64,000 nt of DNA from contig QCBJ01000002.1 of the NCBI GenBank assembly GCA_003281645.1, positions 124,001-188,000 of the forward strand, in the 5' to 3' direction. Source of the DNA: Prochlorococcus sp. AG-347-G20. Lineage in GTDB: Bacteria; Cyanobacteriota; Cyanobacteriia; PCC-6307; Cyanobiaceae. Made by a program: the position numbers and the translations under genes. The notes below the pieces were generated by a model, which did no database searches, was not told where the DNA came from, and worked only from the letters and a program-made list of their open reading frames with translations. Positions 23,430 to 32,144 of this stretch are shown here, piece by piece. How positions within the stretch are numbered: position 1 is the stretch's first letter; the number at the start of each line of letters is the position of its first letter.

Positions 23430-23520
23430 AATATTAGTTTCCTTCTTGAAAATTATTTATTAACTATATTTTATCTACATTGACTTAACAGTAAAGAAGA
23501 AAAAATCTTTTTTCTTAAAT

Positions 23521-23796
23521 TTAGCTACCCAATCGATAATGTTTTTTAATACTTTTGGTTACTTCCCATTCGCAGTTAAGTCCAGCAGGAAACTCAACTA
23601 GATCTCCAGCTTTAATCACGTAAATGTCACCGTTTTGGGTACTTATTTTCGCTTGACCTTCAAGAATTAAGCAAATTTCTTTATCATCGTAATTCCATTG
23701 AAATTTGCTTGGCTCACATTCCCAAATAGGCCAACTTTTTATTCCATACTGAATTATTACGCTTGCACTACAGGGGGAAGATATTAGAACTTTCAC
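23521..23796 (-). CDS. small cupin (DUF861/cupin_3 type)
   Basis: A 91-residue single cupin barrel: WPIWECEPSKFQWNYDDKEI (entry strand with the W-x-W-x-Y-x-E pattern of DUF861), CLILEGQAKIST, DIYVIKAGDLVEFPAGLNCE and WEVTKSIKKHY. DUF861 cupins lack most metal-ligand His residues and include (S)-ureidoglycine aminohydrolase-like and EutQ-like proteins; the substrate here is unknown. Cyanobacterial genomes commonly have a copy of exactly this length. Start ATG 23796. Confidence 0.85.
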   Translation of the reverse strand: MKVLISSPCSASVIIQYGIKSWPIWECEPSKFQWNYDDKEICLILEGQAKISTQNGDIYVIKAGDLVEFPAGLNCEWEVTKSIKKHYRLGS

Positions 23797-23915
23797 GAAA
23801 TAGTTCGGATGTGTTTTTTTATTTTACAAATAAAAGAAATATTTATTTTAGAGAATGTGTATTTCTTTACTGTCTTTTATTTTTTTTCGTTTATCATAAA
23901 AAAAATTTTTAATTT

Positions 23916-24050
23916 ATGGATGAGCTATCTGTATTGTCAATTTCGCTATCTATAGCTTCTCTAGGAATATTTTTTTTATTTTTCGCTTCAAATGATGATG
24001 ATGACCAAGATGGAGGTAAGTTGATTAAATCATTAGAAAGAATTAATTAA
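23916..24050 (+). CDS. 44-residue membrane microprotein with DDDDQDGG tail
   Basis: One helix (LSISLSIASLGIFFLFFAS) is followed by NDDDDQDGGKLIKSLERIN. The D-D-Q-D-G-G-x-L-I motif after the helix matches the tail of the protein at 22605-22784, although the helices differ. The last 4 nt overlap the convergent gene at 24047. No family recognised. Confidence 0.62.
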   Translation: MDELSVLSISLSIASLGIFFLFFASNDDDDQDGGKLIKSLERIN

Positions 24051-24169
24051 TTCCAAGTAAATAAAACATTTAATAGAGATTTATAACCTATAAAGCCTGC
24101 ATAAATGCAGCTTAAAAAAATAACATAAACTTCCAATGTGCCAAGTCTTTTTTTCTTTAATGTTTTCAT
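24047..24169 (-). CDS. 40-residue membrane microprotein
   Basis: A basic start (MKTLKKKRLGTLE) precedes one helix (VYVIFLSCIYAGFIGY) and the end KSLLNVLFTWN. It converges on the D-rich microprotein gene (4-nt overlap). No family recognised. Confidence 0.48.
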   Translation of the reverse strand: MKTLKKKRLGTLEVYVIFLSCIYAGFIGYKSLLNVLFTWN

Positions 24170-24246
24170 TGTTTTGATTGTTTATAAGATAATTTTATTT
24201 AATTTGATTTTTATTAACATGAGTATTTTTTACATTAACTCAGAGA

Positions 24247-25119
24247 TTAAAGAATTATTAATGTCAAGCCAAAAAATAAAAAACAAGTAAATAATATTAT
24301 TTTTTTGGTAATTTCTTTTTCCTCATTCTTAGCAAAAAATAAGGAAATTACTGGAGATGTGCTTAATAAAGCCCAACCTACTCCTATGGGAAGGGTTTTA
24401 AACACAACTTGTTGTAGAAAGATTCCTATATTTGTTCCAAGAAGTATTGAAATAAAAAATCTTTTTTGTTGTTTTTTGTCTATGTTTTTTAAGAAAAAAT
24501 TAATCTTAAATCCTTTTAGACTAATCAAAAAAATTATTGCACCTAATAATCTTATTTCAGTTGTAAGGAAAGGAGATAAATTGCTTTGAAGGAAAACCAT
24601 CCTTGATAAAAGACCTCCAAGAACAGCACATAAAACTGATAAAAAAGGAAAAGCAAAAATCTTAAAGTTATTTTTTTCTGAGAAAGAGGAGTTTTCCTCT
24701 TTAAAATCGTTACCTTTTCTGAGAATTATGAATAGCGAAATCGTTACTATAATTATTCCAACCCATGATTTAGTTGTTAAATTTTCATTAATAAAAAATT
24801 TTCCTGACAAAGCTGCTATTAATGGAGAAAGAGTTTCTATAGATAAAGTTTTTCTTGTGCCAATTGTTTGTAATGACTTTAAATAGAAAGTATCACCTAA
24901 ACCAATACCTATTATTCCACTAATTAGTAGTATAAATATGTTTTTTATTGCAGTTGTAGAACTTAGATTGATAAAAGCAGGTATAAAAATTAAAAAAGCT
25001 ATTATATTTTTTATTAAATTAATATCTATTGATTTATGTTTTTGAGTTTGCGCGCGCCAAATAAAGCAAGCATAAGTCCAAGATGTAGCAGCTCCAAAAG
25101 CAGAAAGGATTCCAATCAA
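24247..25119 (-). CDS. EamA/DMT-family transporter
   Basis: A 290-residue protein with about ten hydrophobic helices in two EamA repeats. Typical features: GILSAFGAATSWTYACFIWR at the N-terminus, IGLGDTFYLKSLQTIGTRKT near the end of repeat 1, WVGIIIVTISLFIIL closing repeat 1, and LPIGVGWALLSTSPVISLFF in repeat 2. These transporters export or import small metabolites such as amino acids; the substrate is not predictable. Length is normal. Start ATG 25119. Confidence 0.9.
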   Translation of the reverse strand: MIGILSAFGAATSWTYACFIWRAQTQKHKSIDINLIKNIIAFLIFIPAFINLSSTTAIKNIFILLISGIIGIGLGDTFYLKSLQTIGTRKTLSIETLSPLIAALSGKFFINENLTTKSWVGIIIVTISLFIILRKGNDFKEENSSFSEKNNFKIFAFPFLSVLCAVLGGLLSRMVFLQSNLSPFLTTEIRLLGAIIFLISLKGFKINFFLKNIDKKQQKRFFISILLGTNIGIFLQQVVFKTLPIGVGWALLSTSPVISLFFAKNEEKEITKKIILFTCFLFFGLTLIIL

Positions 25120-25140
25120 AACGAATAAATTTTAAAAATT

Positions 25141-25239
25141 TTATTTTATAAATTGAGTAAATGCTAAAAAGAATACATAAATAAGAATCAAAATCCCCGG
25201 TAAGTACTGAATTAGTGATTTGAAATTATTTTTTTTCAT
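25141..25239 (-). CDS. 32-residue membrane microprotein
   Basis: A short basic start (MKKNNFKSLIQY) and one helix (LPGILILIYVFFLAFTQF) ending IK. It lies 16 nt downstream of the 78-codon gene on the same strand and upstream of the transporter, so the three may form one transcript. Function unknown. Confidence 0.5.
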   Translation of the reverse strand: MKKNNFKSLIQYLPGILILIYVFFLAFTQFIK

Positions 25240-25255
25240 ATTTTCTGGAATTTTT

Positions 25256-25492
25256 TTAAACAGTTTTTTTATTAGTAGGGTACAAACTCTCTAACTTCTT
25301 TCTTCTTTTAACTTTCTCATTAATTCTTTCTTCTTTTTCTTTTTTCTTGATCTCATCATTTATCTTATTTTGTCTATATCCAAACCAAAGTAGAACCCAA
25401 ATAACAGAAGTTATCAAAAGAAGAGCAGTATATTGACCAGTCATAGGAAAACTGGCCTCAGAATATTTAACGTAAGAAAATATTAGACTCAT
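25256..25492 (-). CDS. 78-residue membrane protein with a charged tail
   Basis: One membrane helix (YTALLLITSVIWVLLWFGYR, residues about 21-40) is followed by a highly charged helical tail (EIKKKEKEERINEKVKRRKK) ending SLYPTNKKTV. The ATG at 25492 or the Met at residue 17 (MTGQYTALLL) could be the start. No known family, but the layout is common among thylakoid or cell-division microproteins. Confidence 0.6.
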   Translation of the reverse strand: MSLIFSYVKYSEASFPMTGQYTALLLITSVIWVLLWFGYRQNKINDEIKKKEKEERINEKVKRRKKLESLYPTNKKTV

Positions 25493-25679
25493 TTAATTAA
25501 GTTAAAGCATAAAAATAACGACTGCGTTTATTTTTTTAGAAATTTAAAAATTAGTAAATTCCAATAATTTATTATTTAGTTTTAAAGTTTTTTTATTAAT
25601 TTTTTTTATAGTTTTTGGAGTAATTTTTCTTTTTTACTCCTTGCTATTATCAGATTGAAGCATATTAAATAATAAGTTT

Positions 25680-26924
25680 TTGGAACCTTTTGATTTAGCA
25701 GTTGTTGGAGGCGGTGCAGCGGGTTTTATGACAGCAATAACTGCTGCTGAAAATGGTGTAAAAAGAATAGTAATTCTTGAAGGTACTTCAAAACTTATGG
25801 AGAAAGTCAGGATTAGTGGAGGGGGAAGATGTAACGTCACTAATGCGACATGGATACCTAATGAACTAGTTGAGAATTACCCCAGAGGTGGAATTCAGCT
25901 CTTGGAATCATTTAATCGTTTTGCTGCTGGAGATGTATATGATTGGTTTGAGAAAAAAGGGTTAAAATTAAAAATTGAGGAAGATCTACGAGTTTTCCCA
26001 GTGTCTAATTCTTCTTCAGATGTTATTGATTGTTTGAGAAAAAGTGCTTTATCAAAAGACGTGGAGATATTAACAAAATTTTTTGTAAAAAAAATTTCAA
26101 AAACTCCAGATAATATATTCAATATTTTTAGTCTTAAAAAAGCAAAGGTAACTGCAAAAAATATTATTCTTTCAACTGGAGGTAATCCAAGCGGATATAA
26201 ATTAGCTCAAAATCTTGGACACACCATTGTTAAACCCGTACCATCGCTTTTTACTTTTTCTACAAAAGAACCAAATTTGGATGAATGTAGTGGGGTATCG
26301 ATAAAGGACATAGATATAGAAATTAAATTAAACAATAAGAATTTTCAAAATAGAGGCGATTTACTAATAACGCATTGGGGGTTTAGTGGGCCAGCAGTAT
26401 TAAAACTTTCATCAATTGCAGCAAGGGAACTTTATAGCCAAAAATATAAATTTAATCTAATCATTAAATGGTCTTCTTTAAGTTATGAGGAGTTAAAAGA
26501 AAAAGTTAATTATTTAAGATTAAATAAAGGCAAGGTGAATCTTATTAATAGTAGACCTGTTCCACTATTAACAAAAAGATTATGGATTTTTTTATTAAAG
26601 AAAATAGGTATTGATAAAGAGAAAAAGTGGGCTGATTTACTGGCGGATGAAAGAGAGAAAATGATAAATACTCTAATGAGGGATAAATATATAATTTCGA
26701 GCAAAGGTCCATTTGGAGAGGAATTTGTTACTTCCGGAGGCGTAAAAATTAATGAGGTTAATTTTAAAAGTATGGAGAGCTTAATTTGTCCAGGGTTATT
26801 TTTTTCTGGAGAAGTTTTGGATGTTGATGGGATCACTGGTGGATTTAATTTTCAACATTGTTGGACAAGTGGATGGATCGCTGGGATGGCAGTCTCAAAG
26901 TTAAATCAATCAATAATAAATTAA
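25680..26924 (+). CDS. BaiN/HI0933-type NAD(P)/FAD-dependent oxidoreductase
   Basis: The N-terminal FAD-binding motif GGGAAGFMTAITAAENG (residues about 9-25) is followed by the family signature KVRISGGGRCNVTNA (about 42-56), and near the C-terminus GGVKINEV, FSGEVLDVDGITGGFNFQHC and WTSGWIAGMA. The family (aminoacetone oxidase-like, formerly HI0933) contains soluble flavoproteins of mostly unknown substrate. 414 residues is normal. It starts with TTG at 25680, since no ATG precedes the glycine motif. Confidence 0.9.
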   Translation: MEPFDLAVVGGGAAGFMTAITAAENGVKRIVILEGTSKLMEKVRISGGGRCNVTNATWIPNELVENYPRGGIQLLESFNRFAAGDVYDWFEKKGLKLKIEEDLRVFPVSNSSSDVIDCLRKSALSKDVEILTKFFVKKISKTPDNIFNIFSLKKAKVTAKNIILSTGGNPSGYKLAQNLGHTIVKPVPSLFTFSTKEPNLDECSGVSIKDIDIEIKLNNKNFQNRGDLLITHWGFSGPAVLKLSSIAARELYSQKYKFNLIIKWSSLSYEELKEKVNYLRLNKGKVNLINSRPVPLLTKRLWIFLLKKIGIDKEKKWADLLADEREKMINTLMRDKYIISSKGPFGEEFVTSGGVKINEVNFKSMESLICPGLFFSGEVLDVDGITGGFNFQHCWTSGWIAGMAVSKLNQSIIN

Positions 26925-27043
26925 TAAGTAATAAATCAGTAAGTAACAATTCAATAAGTTTATCTTTTTTTTATTAAGTATTAGACGGAAAAAGTTTTTT
27001 GGAGAAACTTTAATTTTAAAGTTTTAATTATTGGTGAAGATTA

Positions 27044-27793
27044 ATGCAAAATCTTGTATCAAAAAAAGAAGAAGAGGAAAGAAGATTAAAAGCTTTAGCA
27101 GAATATAGGATTTTGGGAACCAAGCCAGAATCATGTTATGACGATATTACAAAAATTGCTGCTACAACCTGTAATGTGCCTATTTCTTTAATGACTTTGG
27201 TGGATAAAGATAAACAATGGTTTAAATCCAAAATAGGACTTCAAATATCAGAAACTAGAAGAGATTGGTCTTTTTGTACACATGCAATAAAAGAAAATAG
27301 TCCATTAATTATTAATGATGCTTTCCAAGATGAAAGATTTATAAATAATCCATTGGTAACTGGAGATCCAAAGATTCGTTTTTATGCAGGTTTTCCCCTT
27401 AGAAATAGTGATGGTAATAAGCTTGGAACTCTGTGTGTAATAGACAGAAAGCCAGGAAATCTAACTACACAACAATTTAATATTATGGAACTATTATCCA
27501 AACAAATAGTTTCATTTTTAGAGCTTAGAAAAAAGTCATTAAATTTGCTAGATGCTTTATCTAATTTGCATAAACAGGAAGGGATTTTATCTGTATGTTC
27601 ATATTGTAGAGAAGTGAAAAATAAGGAGGGCGATTGGATGCATTTAGAAAAATATCTTTCGAAAATTAGTGATATTAGATTCAGTCATGGGGTTTGTGAT
27701 AATTGTATGGAAAAACATTTCCCAGATGTAATCGAAGTGTGGAATAAAAAGGATTTTTTTGAAGACGGTCAAAAAAGGTTTTTAGAGTCCTAA
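27044..27793 (+). CDS. GAF-domain protein with a C-terminal Cys-pair module
   Basis: Residues about 25-165 are a GAF domain of the type that opens with LAEYRILGTKPESCYDDITK and contains VPISLMTLVDKDKQWFKSKI and FYAGFPLRNSDGNKLGTLCV. The C-terminal third adds two Cys pairs (CSYCREVKNKEGDW and VCDNCMEKHF), likely a zinc-binding module also found at the end of cyanobacterial sensor proteins. No output domain is present, so it is a stand-alone sensor or partner protein. Cytoplasmic. Start ATG 27044. Confidence 0.85.
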   Translation: MQNLVSKKEEEERRLKALAEYRILGTKPESCYDDITKIAATTCNVPISLMTLVDKDKQWFKSKIGLQISETRRDWSFCTHAIKENSPLIINDAFQDERFINNPLVTGDPKIRFYAGFPLRNSDGNKLGTLCVIDRKPGNLTTQQFNIMELLSKQIVSFLELRKKSLNLLDALSNLHKQEGILSVCSYCREVKNKEGDWMHLEKYLSKISDIRFSHGVCDNCMEKHFPDVIEVWNKKDFFEDGQKRFLES

Positions 27794-27881
27794 AATCAAT
27801 AACTTGCTTTTTATTGTTTAATCTATTTTCTAAACAAATTCTTTATTTGGTGGTTAGGATTGTATAAATTTTGACTAGAAA

Positions 27882-28367
27882 ATGTTATTAGGAACTTTAT
27901 TAACAGGTGAAATTGCTAAAAGTGCATTAGTAGCATATGTTCATTACTTAGGAATTATATTGTGTTTCGGTTCTCTTTTATTTGAAAGATTGACTCTCAA
28001 AGTAGGTCTTAATAGAAATGAGACGATTTCAATGATAATTGCAGATGTTGTCTATGGTTTGGCAGGAGTTGCAATATTGGTTACTGGGATTTTGCGTGTT
28101 AAGTATTTTGGTCAAGGAGGTGATTTTTATACAGGTAATCCTGTTTTTTGGATAAAAGTTTCTCTCTACATTCTGGTGGGATTACTTTCTTTATATCCAA
28201 CAACAACCTATATTTTATGGGCCATTCCATTAAGTAAGAATAAATTACCTGAAATATCTGAAAATCTAGTCAAGAGGTTCAGACTAATCATTACTACTGA
28301 ATTAGTTGGCTTTGCAACAATACCTTTGTTTGCCACTCTAATGGCTAGAGGTGTAGGTTTAGGTTGA
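27882..28367 (+). CDS. DUF2214 membrane protein
   Basis: A 161-residue protein with four membrane helices: SALVAYVHYLGIILCFGSLL, IADVVYGLAGVAILVTGIL, ILVGLLSLYPTTTYILWA and the C-terminal ELVGFATIPLFATLMARG. The HY-x3 motif in helix 1 and RVKYFGQGGDFYTGNPVFW match the DUF2214 family (heme- or quinone-linked in appearance, function unknown). Its stop overlaps the TTG start of the DUF1643 gene by 4 nt, so they are coupled. Confidence 0.85.
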   Translation: MLLGTLLTGEIAKSALVAYVHYLGIILCFGSLLFERLTLKVGLNRNETISMIIADVVYGLAGVAILVTGILRVKYFGQGGDFYTGNPVFWIKVSLYILVGLLSLYPTTTYILWAIPLSKNKLPEISENLVKRFRLIITTELVGFATIPLFATLMARGVGLG

Positions 28368-28900
28368 AAAATTTATTTCTAGAAAGAAATTGTTTAATAA
28401 GTGCTAACAAACTATATAGATGGAGTTTAAGTTATGAGATTTCTAAATCTAAAAAAGAGATTATTTTTATTGGTTTAAATCCCTCATTATCTGATGAAGT
28501 TTTCTTGGACAACTCAACAAAAAAGATAATCAAAATTTCGAAAAACAATAATTACGGCAAAGTAAAATTAATAAATCTATTTGCTCTTATTTCAAGCAAT
28601 CCAGAAAAACTTTTTAAACATAAAAACCCTGTGGGTTATCTAAACAATAATCATATTTATAAAAACTTAAAACACTGGTCTGAAAGTAAAAATTGTGATT
28701 TATGGTTAGGTTGGGGTAACAAAGGTAAATTTCTAAATAGAAATAAAAGAATATCAAAAAAAATAATGCAATATAACTCAATTAGGAAAAATAACTTTGA
28801 TAATCCTCTGGGACCGCTTTTAATTAAGAAAACAATCAAAGATAATCCAATACACCCTCTATATTGTTCTGATAATTCCATCCTCCAATCTTATTTTTAG
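28364..28900 (+). CDS. DUF1643 protein
   Basis: A 178-residue soluble protein with the DUF1643 signature IIFIGLNPSLSDEVFLDNST, then GKVKLINLFAL, and DLWLGWGNKGKFLNR, LYCSDNSILQS at the end. DUF1643 proteins have a uracil-DNA-glycosylase-like fold pattern but no established activity. It starts with TTG at 28364, overlapping the DUF2214 stop (4 nt), which implies translational coupling. Confidence 0.82.
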   Translation: MKNLFLERNCLISANKLYRWSLSYEISKSKKEIIFIGLNPSLSDEVFLDNSTKKIIKISKNNNYGKVKLINLFALISSNPEKLFKHKNPVGYLNNNHIYKNLKHWSESKNCDLWLGWGNKGKFLNRNKRISKKIMQYNSIRKNNFDNPLGPLLIKKTIKDNPIHPLYCSDNSILQSYF

Positions 28901-28982
28901 GAATTAAGGCTCAAATGCAAACCAGTATTTTTAGCTATTCCATTGAATATGTGTTAGTTTCTATTTGTTAAGTTAAACTAAT

Positions 28983-29111
28983 ATGAAAATTTCAAAGCAA
29001 TTAAATAAACTAAAAAACTTGAATGTTGAGGCAGAAAAATGTTCTACAAGAGAAGAAGCAAAAAAAATAATTAATAAAGCAAATAAAGCACAAAGTAAAA
29101 TCAACAAATAA
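28983..29111 (+). CDS. 42-residue Lys-rich soluble microprotein
   Basis: A highly charged helical peptide (MKISKQLNKLKNLNVEAEKC, then REEAKKIINKANKAQSKINK) with Ala/Lys repeats and a single Cys. Coiled-coil or nucleic-acid-binding character. It lies between the DUF1643 and pirin genes on the same strand. No family recognised. Confidence 0.48.
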   Translation: MKISKQLNKLKNLNVEAEKCSTREEAKKIINKANKAQSKINK

Positions 29112-29199
29112 ATAAAAAATTAATTTCACTTATTCATAATTTATAATTTTCAAAAATATTTAATTTACACACATACACCATATTAATTCCTTAGTATTT

Positions 29200-29931
29200 A
29201 TGTCTTTAAAAATAATTAAAATAAGGAAATCTCACGAAAGATTTAGATCTACTAGAGAATGGCTAAATTCGATGCATTCATTTTCTTTCGCAGAGCATAG
29301 AGATCCAAAATGGGATAATTTTGGGAAAATTAGAGTTATTAACGAAGATATTATTTCTCCTAATGCAGGCTTTAATACACATTCTCATACAAATATGGAA
29401 ATAATTACTGTCGTAACAAAAGGAGCAATAACTCACAGAGACTCTTTAAACAACCTTGGAAAAATTCACAAAGATGAAGTACAAGTTATGTCTGCAGGTA
29501 CTGGAATCTCTCATAGCGAGAAGAATGAAGAAAATGAGAACTGTAAGTTGTTCCAGATTTGGATATACCCTCAAAAAGAGAATATCAAACCTCGATATGA
29601 TCAGATTTCATTAAATGAAAAGTTGTGGGACAATCTTATTTTTAATTACAAAGATGGTAAAAATAATAAGCTTTTTCTAAATCAAAGTATCTCTTTATGG
29701 CGTTGTAAATATAAGCCAATTAAAGAAAAAAAATTGCCATCAAAAATCGATAAATATAATTGGATACAAATAATAGAGGGTAATCTTTTATTAAAAAGTA
29801 AAGACTCTAATTCAAATATATTTCTCGAATCTGGAGATGGCTTGGGTTTTGAAGTTAATTATTATGATGATGTCTCTTTAGATACTGAAAAAGACTTAGA
29901 TTTTCTCTTATTTTCGATGCCTTACTTATAA
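29200..29931 (+). CDS. pirin-family protein
   Basis: Conserved pirin elements: STREWLNSMHSFSFAEHRDP near residue 15, the metal-site strand GFNTHSHTNMEIITVV near 60, and VQVMSAGTGISHSEKN near 100. The His of HSHTNME and of GISHSE are the cupin iron ligands. Bacterial pirins bind Fe and include quercetinase-like enzymes and regulators; the function here is unknown. 243 residues is a normal length. Start ATG 29200. Confidence 0.92.
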   Translation: MSLKIIKIRKSHERFRSTREWLNSMHSFSFAEHRDPKWDNFGKIRVINEDIISPNAGFNTHSHTNMEIITVVTKGAITHRDSLNNLGKIHKDEVQVMSAGTGISHSEKNEENENCKLFQIWIYPQKENIKPRYDQISLNEKLWDNLIFNYKDGKNNKLFLNQSISLWRCKYKPIKEKKLPSKIDKYNWIQIIEGNLLLKSKDSNSNIFLESGDGLGFEVNYYDDVSLDTEKDLDFLLFSMPYL

Positions 29932-29939
29932 TTTAACTG

Positions 29940-30260
29940 TTACTTTTCCCCATCAACTCCTTTATTAAATGCATTTAAGGCTTGCAAAGCCATATTAAGG
30001 TGAACTTCCATAGCACCAAGTGCAATTAAAGAATTTGGTGATTTATCTTTTAGTAAATTCTCTTTAATTTTTGATAACTCATTAACTACCTTCTTAGTTG
30101 AAGCTTCCCAATTGTTTATTAACTCCTCAAATTCTCTTTTTTCGGGACTTTCTATTTCTGCTAATTCATTAGAAAAATGAGCATCCTTTTGTGCCTTAAG
30201 CATCAAGTAACTTAATTTTTTATGACTTATTGCTTGAGGTAAATTGTTAGATTCACTCAT
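29940..30260 (-). CDS. 106-residue helical protein of unknown function
   Basis: A soluble, all-helical protein (LPQAISHKKLSYLMLKAQKD, LINNWEASTKKVVNEL, LIALGAMEVHLNMALQALNA). It converges with the pirin gene (8-nt gap) and lies upstream of nothing obvious. No domain recognised; composition suggests a conserved cyanobacterial protein. Start ATG 30260. Confidence 0.6.
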   Translation of the reverse strand: MSESNNLPQAISHKKLSYLMLKAQKDAHFSNELAEIESPEKREFEELINNWEASTKKVVNELSKIKENLLKDKSPNSLIALGAMEVHLNMALQALNAFNKGVDGEK

Positions 30261-30346
30261 TACTAGTAGTTAATTTATAGTCAAAATCTAACTAATTAAG
30301 TGAATATTTGCTAGAGGGTAAACGGTTGTGATGACCGACCTGAAAA

Positions 30347-31777
30347 TTAAGAAATGATACTTGAACAAAAAATGGATTTATTAACCTTTAATTTTTCACT
30401 TATAAGTTTCTTGAAATAATCTCCACGCTCTTCATAATTTTTAAATTGATCAAAACTAGAGCATGAAGGTGAGAATAATAATGTTCCAACCCTATTATTT
30501 TGTAAATAATGAAAAACAAAATTTAAAAGCTCTTTTAGTTCTGAAAATTCAAAAATATTTTTTTTAAATCCTTCATTAATAAGCGCCATTTTTAGGACTT
30601 TTGAGCTTTCTCCAAAAAGGAAAACACATTTAACTTTTTTCTTTAAAACTTTTATCCACTCACTATATTCATTGCCTTTTAATCTACCCCCAGCAATGAT
30701 TATTAATTGACCTTCAATTGAACTTATTCCCGCAATAGATGAGTCAAAATTTGTAGCTTTACTATCATTAATGATTTCCAAATCATTATTTTTATAAATT
30801 GTTTCCATCCTATGGGGTAATTGTTTGTAATTAGATAAAGAATCTTTAATCTTCTTGCCAGATAATCCAACTTTTCTTGCTGCTGCAATTACCAATAAAA
30901 GATTTTGAAGATTATGCATTCCTTTTAAAGAAAAATGTTCAAGTTTGAATAATTTCTTCCCTCTCTCAACAATGTATGCTTGATCATCTATCCAATAATC
31001 GCAATGCATAAAATTTGATTTATCGAAACTAGTTGTTATCCAAACCCCTCTTAATAGCGAACTGTAGTGATTTCTAAGGTTTTTATCGTCATAATTATAA
31101 ATTCTAAAATCAGATTTTTCTAACAAGCTTTTTTTTATGTTGAAATAGTTTTCAAGTGTTTTATGTCTTTCAAGGTGATCTTCTGTGAAGGTTGTCCATA
31201 TTCCAATATTAGGTTTTACTTCTGGAGATATTTCTATTTGATAACTGCTTAATTCAGCTACAACCCAATCAATTTTTTCATTTTTTTTGGAGTGAGCATA
31301 TTTACATAAAGGTGTACCAATATTTCCAGCAAAAGGAGCATATAATCCAGTATCGCAGAGTATATGGCTTAGTAGATGAGTAACAGTAGTCTTGCCATTA
31401 GTACCTGTAATACCTATCCAATTTGTGTCTTTTAAAATTTCCCATGCAACATTAATTTCTCCAATTACTTTAATTCCCTTTTTTTTTAATTCAATAATAG
31501 TTATATGGTCATAGGGTATTGATGGACTTACAACAACAGATTCGATCTCTTTCTCAAAAGGTTGAATTTCTTCAAATACAAATTCTTTATTTAGGGAAAC
31601 TATTATATTAAGCTCTTCTAGTGCTGTTTTTCTTTCTAAGAATTCTATCCCATCTTTACTTTCCCAAACAATTACTCTCTTATTGATGCTTCTCAAATAC
31701 TTGGCAGCCCAAAATCCAGATTTACCTAATCCAATTACAAGATTAATATTTCTTTTCCTTGAATGATTATCTATCAT
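30347..31777 (-). CDS. murD: UDP-N-acetylmuramoyl-L-alanine--D-glutamate ligase
   Basis: MurD adds D-glutamate to UDP-MurNAc-L-Ala in peptidoglycan synthesis. Visible: N-terminal Rossmann motif [15 protein letters not shown], the ATP-binding [15 protein letters not shown] (GTNGKT about residues 125-130), [16 protein letters not shown] (Mur-ligase loop), and in the C-terminal domain [15 protein letters not shown] and [14 protein letters not shown]. About 476 residues from ATG 31777; the frame stays open to 31825 with a TTG, but the ATG before [14 protein letters not shown] is the usual start. Confidence 0.96.
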   Translation of the reverse strand: MIDNHSRKRNINLVIGLGKSGFWAAKYLRSINKRVIVWESKDGIEFLERKTALEELNIIVSLNKEFVFEEIQPFEKEIESVVVSPSIPYDHITIIELKKKGIKVIGEINVAWEILKDTNWIGITGTNGKTTVTHLLSHILCDTGLYAPFAGNIGTPLCKYAHSKKNEKIDWVVAELSSYQIEISPEVKPNIGIWTTFTEDHLERHKTLENYFNIKKSLLEKSDFRIYNYDDKNLRNHYSSLLRGVWITTSFDKSNFMHCDYWIDDQAYIVERGKKLFKLEHFSLKGMHNLQNLLLVIAAARKVGLSGKKIKDSLSNYKQLPHRMETIYKNNDLEIINDSKATNFDSSIAGISSIEGQLIIIAGGRLKGNEYSEWIKVLKKKVKCVFLFGESSKVLKMALINEGFKKNIFEFSELKELLNFVFHYLQNNRVGTLLFSPSCSSFDQFKNYEERGDYFKKLISEKLKVNKSIFCSSIIS

Positions 31778-31877
31778 TAAATTTATAATTGCATTTATAT
31801 TAATTGTGTTTAAGGGGTAATTCAATCATGAAATCTTTCTCCAGTATTTATAGTATTCGCCCAAGAAAAGTTAATTA

Positions 31878-32144
31878 ATGGAAGATAATACTGCAAAATA
31901 TTGGTTCTCTTGGTTTTATGAAAAGTGGGAGAAAAATGCTCCAGGTGAATTAATTGAACAAGGTTTAACTCCGTCTCAGATTGCTGAGCGCTTTGTTAAT
32001 GAAAACCATGATAGTTTTATTCAATTGTCAAAAAAAATTGATGAAAAAAATTATGATGCCTTAACAGAATTTATGAAACTCTCAGAGAGTGAATTACATA
32101 TCTTGAAGTATTTTCTAAAGTTAGTAAAAATGAAAAATTTATAA
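31878..32144 (+). CDS. 88-residue helical protein, paralogue of 21101-21418
   Basis: The protein carries WFSWFYEKW, then GLTPSQIAERFVNENHDSF and DEKNYDALTEFMKLSESELH. These match the aligned positions of the 105-residue protein at 21101-21418. It is a soluble helical protein without Cys. It is divergent from murD and overlaps the end of the SDR gene by 6 nt (convergent). No named family; probably a marine-picocyanobacterial paralogue pair. Confidence 0.7.
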   Translation: MEDNTAKYWFSWFYEKWEKNAPGELIEQGLTPSQIAERFVNENHDSFIQLSKKIDEKNYDALTEFMKLSESELHILKYFLKLVKMKNL

